From the NCBI GenBank assembly GCA_005281725.1, contig SSBO01000012.1, positions 2,338,194 through 2,402,193 of the forward strand: 64,000 nt of DNA, written 5' to 3'. Shown piece by piece: positions 59,101 to 64,000 of this stretch. Source of the stretch: Wuchereria bancrofti (lineage: Eukaryota > Nematoda > Chromadorea > Rhabditida > Onchocercidae). Positions within the stretch are counted from its first letter, which is position 1. Every line of letters starts with the position of its first letter. The notes beneath the pieces were generated by a model, which was given only the letters and a program-made list of their open reading frames with translations, searched no databases and was not told where the DNA came from. Both the position numbers and the translations under genes were made by a program.

Positions 59101-62100
59101 TCGGCAAATTTCAGACAAAATTACCTATCGACAAGGATTGGGTTGAAGAAGAAGGCACAAAATCGAGTTACGAAGAATGTAGCGTTGAAGAAAATGAATC
59201 AGAGAAATTTTCGCAACAATCAAGAACAAGTTCTGCAACGTCAGGTCCCGATTCTCAACAGGAATCTGTAGATATGCCAATAAATCCAATCCAAAATATC
59301 TTGCCATCTGATGCAACCGATAACATGATATTGAATGAGAAAAATGTTCTCACTAAAGATATGAAACCTGAAATGGATGCATTCAGCAAGAAGGACATAA
59401 CTAATGGTAGAATTTCCTTTGACGACGATTCCATTCCAGCTCATCTACCATCTGCCGACGTTACTTCTAAGACTTTTGATGAAACAGGACAAAATCTGTT
59501 ACCAGTACAAGAAATGGAACATATCAACACAAGTGTTACTAGCAATGTTGAGAAAGAAATGGATGTTCAGAAGGTTAACAAAGAATCTGAATTTAAATTA
59601 ACTCAAGATGAACTGGAACATATAGCACATGTTTCGTACATGGCTGAAGAAGAGTTCGGCAAATTTCAGAAAAAATTACCTATCGACAAGGATTGGGTTG
59701 AAGAAGAAGGCACAAAATCGAGTTACGAAGAAAATAGCGTTGAAGAAAATGAATCAGAGAAATTTTCGCAACAATCAAGAACAAGTTCTGCAACGTCAGG
59801 TCCCGATTCTCAACAGGAATCTGTAGATATGCCAATAAATCCAATCCAAAATATCTTGCCATCTGATGCAACCGATAACATGATATTGAATGAGAAAAAT
59901 GTTCTCACTAAAGATATGAAACCTGAAATGGATGCATTCAGCAAGAAGGACATAACTAATGCAAGAAGGACCTTTGACGACGATTCCATTCCAGCTCATC
60001 TCCTGACTTTATTACCATCTGCCGACGTTACTTCTGAATACTGGATCGTAGAGGACGATGAGAGCTCGATGTTACTGTTTGGGCATAGAAACAGAACTGT
60101 TCTGTCTAGCAGAATGCTTAACATAGAAGACCATAAAATGAAAAATTTCAATCAAATTCAAAGGAATATTCAAGTTGATCAAACAATCTATGATAACGGA
60201 CCCTCGATGAGCAATCCACTTACTGGCTCTTGTAGTCCAGTAATTCAAATTTTATACCCAGAAACCGAAATGACATATACTGAACTTGAACAATTCCATT
60301 CCGTCTCTAATAGTTATGTAAAAGGTCCTAGGTCTGCTGAAGGAATTGCAACACTAAAATCGGTGAAAAAGCTAGAAAAGCAAAAAAGTTCTGAAATTGG
60401 GTATATAGCGGATCAAGAAAACATTGGGTTTCGTACTATTGAAAGTGGCAGTGCGGATTCCGACCATTCAAGCAGAACAGAGTTTGCAGCTGATGCAACT
60501 ATTCTGTGCGGAACTGGGGTGTCTGGTGAAGTTGTGAGTGGCGTAATGCTTACTGATGCTATGGTAGATGATCAACTGACTTTATCAGGTCTAATAAATA
60601 AATCATTTGCTCATTTTAACATTCCACAAGTTGTGGGAGAGCACAGAGAAAATGAATCTCGACATATTAACACGACGATAAAACAGGAACTTCCTAAACA
60701 GCAAAGTAAATTGGGTGCTGCTATCCAGGAGTGTGGGTCTGAATTAACCATGGAAGATTTTAAGAACTCAAAAATTGCTCTCTCAGATGAGTCTCCCAGT
60801 CATTTGGAAAAAAAATCCGCATTTCAAAAACAATGGGAACAACGGGCGGAACAAGAAGAGTATCGGGAACAATCGATTAGCGGCAAATCCATGATAGAAC
60901 TCTTGAAGGATGACTCCCTTGTCGGAATTCGAAGAAATGAACAATTGTTCAAAGATAATATCAATAATTTTTCGAAATCAAATTGCAAATGCTCCGAAAT
61001 AGTCGAAGGTGAACAAGGCGTTATGCTTGGCAAAAACAAATCATATTCGCGAATTCAACCTAACGGAGAAATCGAATTTAGTTTAGAGCATTCGAACCAT
61101 TACCTTAGCGATGGATTCAACGTTACTTCAACAGTAACTTATACAGATCGACTCTATAAAAAAATGACACGCAATCTTCGATTTTCGGAAAAGATGCCGC
61201 ACTATGGAAGGGCTAACTTCTGGAAAACGTTTAATAACGACGAAGAATATTCCGCGAAAACATATATTGAAGGTATGAAACCATCATTTACTCGAGCTTC
61301 AAGTGTTTTTGTGGTCTACACCGATCAAAATTTACTCGCTTCACAATTTGGAATATCAGGGAAAGTAGGAGACAGCGATGGAGTTGAAAAAACTCTGGAT
61401 GATGAAGATAAATCAAAATCAAATGAGTCAAGAAAGGCTGGAAATTCAAAAGAGACCGGAACTAAAATTAACCCAATAGAACATAGACATTTAACTTCTG
61501 ATCTAATTACATCAGTATCTGCTTTAGAAGAAAAATGGAAAAGGTCCGAGGTTTTTTATCTTTCCGGATCTGTGTTGTCAGATTCCACGTTTACAAAAAC
61601 GGAGAATGGCAAAGGTAAAGAATCATTAGAACGTGGCTCAACGTGGCTATTGAAAAATGGGAAACCTCGAGGGACTTACCGAATGAATGTATTCGAACGT
61701 TGTGAGCGAGAAAGCATTGTTGGTGATGGATCCATGCTGCATCATGCGGACTGCTTAATGCGCCTCAATTTTTTCGCAGAACGGATAACAGAACAAGTAG
61801 CCGAACTCGCTGCTGTGGAGTTGGAAAATCATTTCAAAGCAGAACTTAATCCAAGAGCTAGGTATTTCTCGCAAATGCGCGCTGATATCGACAGCCAGGC
61901 AGAGTCAACACCTGTTACTCCTTCCGAAAGTGATGAAGAAATCGAAAGAAAGATCACATTGGGGTTAGAAATTACTTTGCTTGCTATTTTATAGAAATTA
62001 CGAAAGAGCTGCAGTAAGCTTTGAATTATTTCTAGCATTGTTTGGAAGTTATCAAGTCTGGGCTTGTACGTTTGTAATATTTTATCAATTTACTTTATTA

Positions 62101-64000
62101 CTTCTTCTCATTGAAGACTTCCACTCATAATAAACTTTTTTGTTCTTCCAACTTATGAACTTTAAAAATTGGTCATATGATTACTTGTTTCAGTTTAACT
62201 GAAAAAAGAGAACCGCACTTAGTGACTGTGCCTGAATCTTCTCCTCGAAGTTCATCCTGGTTTTCCTTGTTTGGAGGAGGTACGTTTAATAGAGAAGATA
62301 GGCCACGCTCTCCGATTTCATTTCTTTGGCGAACAAGTCAACGACAAAGCGATGCATCGAGTCGAAAAAGTTCTCCTGATGGTAGAAACGAATTCATGGA
62401 TTTGCTTCGAAGAACTTCAGGAGCTTCAAGCAATGGTTCCGATATGAGTACAAAATTACCTGATAGTGCACTAGCTGGTCTTTCAAATGAAGAGCGCGAT
62501 CACATTGAAAAAGTTTGTTTTACCACTAATGTTTCCCGAGAGTGCGAAAATCGTAGATCAATCTTAATTTGTTGCCTTGTCTGAGAATTTCAAGATACTG
62601 TTATCTTTCATTCCAATTAGTTGAGAACGTACTTATAATAATACGTCTTGTTTACTGAGCGCAGTATAATTTTTGATTAACAAAGAGTCTAGCTTGTCCA
62701 CTCTATGTTTAATTTAGTGCCATATAGTAACAAACAAGGAGTCATTCCAGCAGCTTTTCGTACATGTATTTGAGTTTCAGGTACTGAGTGCAGCTAATCG
62801 ACGCTCTCGAAGTAGCCAATCAACACCGACGGCCTCGAGAAAGTCTGTGTTTTGTGTTTTTACGTTAGGAAAGTAGAGAACCTTATGTTCTAATTTCCTT
62901 CTTTAAATTATCAAAGGATGGATATCAGACTACTTGGTTTATAAGATAATAGGAAATATTTGATTTGCGTTGACAAATAAAATATTTTATTATTCCAAAA
63001 TAGGTGAAGTTTTCAGACATTCTATGTACAAGCTTCCGGATATGAATGATTTCGAGTTATGCGAACGAACACATATCGAAGGTGTTATTGAAAAAGCTGA
63101 AAAAGGCGAATTCCCGTTTGTTATCAAAGTCACAAATGCGGATACCGTCAAAGAAGATTCAGTGGATGTCGCTGATGTAAAGAAGTTCGACAGCACCGTT
63201 ACTCAAACGTCAAATAACACAAATGAGTCTGAAGAGTTATTAGACAGCAAATCAACAGTTATATTGGAGATACCATTAGGAAACACTTGCTTATCTGAAA
63301 AACTGGATGAACAGCAAATTGTTGGAGCGATAGTACCGGAAATTAGTGTAGTGGAACTTGAACAGGAATTGAGTTTGGATGAAAAACTTCATGTCCAAGA
63401 CAGCAGAAGTCGGTCAGTCAGCTATAAAATTCCAGATGCAGAGTTGAAACATATTCGAAAAGTCGAAGAAGCAGCTATAATTATGGGTGCTGACATTAAA
63501 TGCATAAATTGTCCAAGCATTAGTCAAGAAATTGTTAAAAATCTACAGAATAGCACAACTGTCAATTCATTAATAGAATCAAAGGCACAAAGATTAACTG
63601 TGTCAGAGAGTTCCATGCGTTGGAGATCAGAGGCGAATATGAAGGATGCTCTAACAATGACAGTTTTCCCCGTTCAAAGGGAAGAACCAGGAAAGACATT
63701 AAATACAAAAGAAACGATTTGTGAAGCACGAAGAGGGGAAGCGGAAGATAAAAGTGAAGCTAACAGCAGAGGCGATAAAAACTCACTTTACGAAATACCA
63801 AGTTTGAAATCATTAGTAATAAAAACGATTTCTTTTGAAGACGTCAACAAAGCAAACTCTGTCACCACAGGTAAGGAAGGGATAAAAATTTTCCGGCATT
63901 ACGAGGGACTAGAAAAGGAACTGACTGGGAAGGAAGTGATTTATAACGAGGAGCTTAAGGAACAAATGAATCAGTCCGATAGACTCGAGAATCCTGTTTC
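53129..64000 (+). CDS. Giant acidic repeat protein, 3'-partial, with internal frameshift
   Basis: Function unknown. Exons are 53129-53278, 53531-53696, 53802-53891, 54035-54157, 54362-54805, 54953-61963, 62194-62512, 62781-62853 (end uncertain) and 63004 to beyond 64000; over 3000 residues so far. The start at 53129 may be internal, since AG acceptors lie just after it. Exons 4-6 encode helical, hydrophobic-patterned segments (MSHEICTLAIADSVCKSVL, ELWIHILALVLADVML). The 7-kb exon is Glu/Lys/Ser-rich, low in Cys and probably disordered, with tandem units at 58390-60033. A short helix with the core E-x-x-HI-x-x-V recurs seven times. The main frame stops at 59046 inside the second tandem unit and continues in another frame from about 59025 to 61963. 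This is either a real truncation or an assembly error. The helix resembles Rab-effector helices of synaptic proteins, but I cannot name an ortholog. Confidence 0.75.
58390..58944 (+). repeat. Tandem unit copy 1 (555 bp)
   Basis: First full copy of a 185-codon in-frame unit starting RISFDDDSIPAHLPSADV. It includes LTQDELEHIAHVSYMAEEEF and ends near KKDITNG. Confidence 0.9.
58945..59408 (+). repeat. Tandem unit copy 2 (464 bp, 91-bp deletion)
   Basis: Nearly identical to copies 1 and 3 but missing 91 bases at about 59025, between short similar words (CAAAATCTG and CAAAGAATCTG). The loss shifts the frame and creates the stop at 59044-59046. Confidence 0.9.
59409..59963 (+). repeat. Tandem unit copy 3 (555 bp)
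   Basis: Full-length copy, nearly identical to copy 1 also at silent sites; the visible changes are FGKFQK for FGKFQT and YEENS for YEECS. Confidence 0.9.
59964..60033 (+). repeat. Partial tandem unit copy 4
   Basis: Only the beginning of the unit is kept (FDDDSIPAHL and LPSADVTS), with a 12-base insertion in between, before the sequence becomes unique. Confidence 0.75.

Overview
This is an AT-rich eukaryotic window. Its genes are broken into many short exons by small GT-AG introns, and several start codons sit just downstream of a pyrimidine-rich AG site, as in spliced-leader trans-splicing. The protein set is nematode: a muscle myosin heavy chain close to C. elegans UNC-54, a LAG-1 type CSL factor with worm-specific segments, and PAN-domain secreted proteins. 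I infer a parasitic clade III (spirurid/filarial-like) worm, but the sequence alone cannot fix the species. I placed exon borders by hand from splice motifs, reading-frame phase and homology, so they are predictions.

Layout. Bases 83-2780 (+) hold the 3' part of polynucleotide kinase 3'-phosphatase. Bases 4020-6484 (+) hold an SLC35A-type nucleotide-sugar transporter. Bases 6485-10557 show no supportable gene. Bases 10558-15377 (+) encode a protein with two Tudor-like units and a Met/Asn-rich tail. Bases 16554-25252 (-) hold a complete 15-exon muscle myosin heavy chain of about 1957 residues. Bases 27898-28615 (+) hold a tiny Kish-B (TMEM167B) gene whose first coding exon is 7 nt. Bases 30525-33917 (+) encode a secreted protein with three PAN/apple domains and one thrombospondin-like module. 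Bases 34734-44390 (-) hold the lag-1/CSL gene with two alternative amino-terminal exon sets. Two unrecognised minus-strand exons lie at 49260-49766. From 53129 to the window end (+) runs the start of a giant acidic protein of more than 3000 residues.

How the genes work together. They look like an ordinary chromosome segment of independent genes, with no operon or island. DNA repair, Golgi transport, a Tudor protein, muscle contraction, secretory trafficking, extracellular matrix and Notch signalling are all represented.

Most interesting points. (1) The giant gene carries three near-identical 555-bp tandem units. The middle one lacks 91 bp, which breaks the frame. (2) The same protein repeats a short helix with a His-Ile-x-x-Val core at seven scattered places. 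(3) The 5' half of lag-1 holds a cluster of CSL-type sites, including a perfect 14-bp palindrome made of two sites, which suggests autoregulation. (4) The two lag-1 amino-terminal exon sets end in the same splice phase and can both join the same downstream exon. (5) A 346-bp element with inverted ends and TTAA flanks sits in a lag-1 intron.
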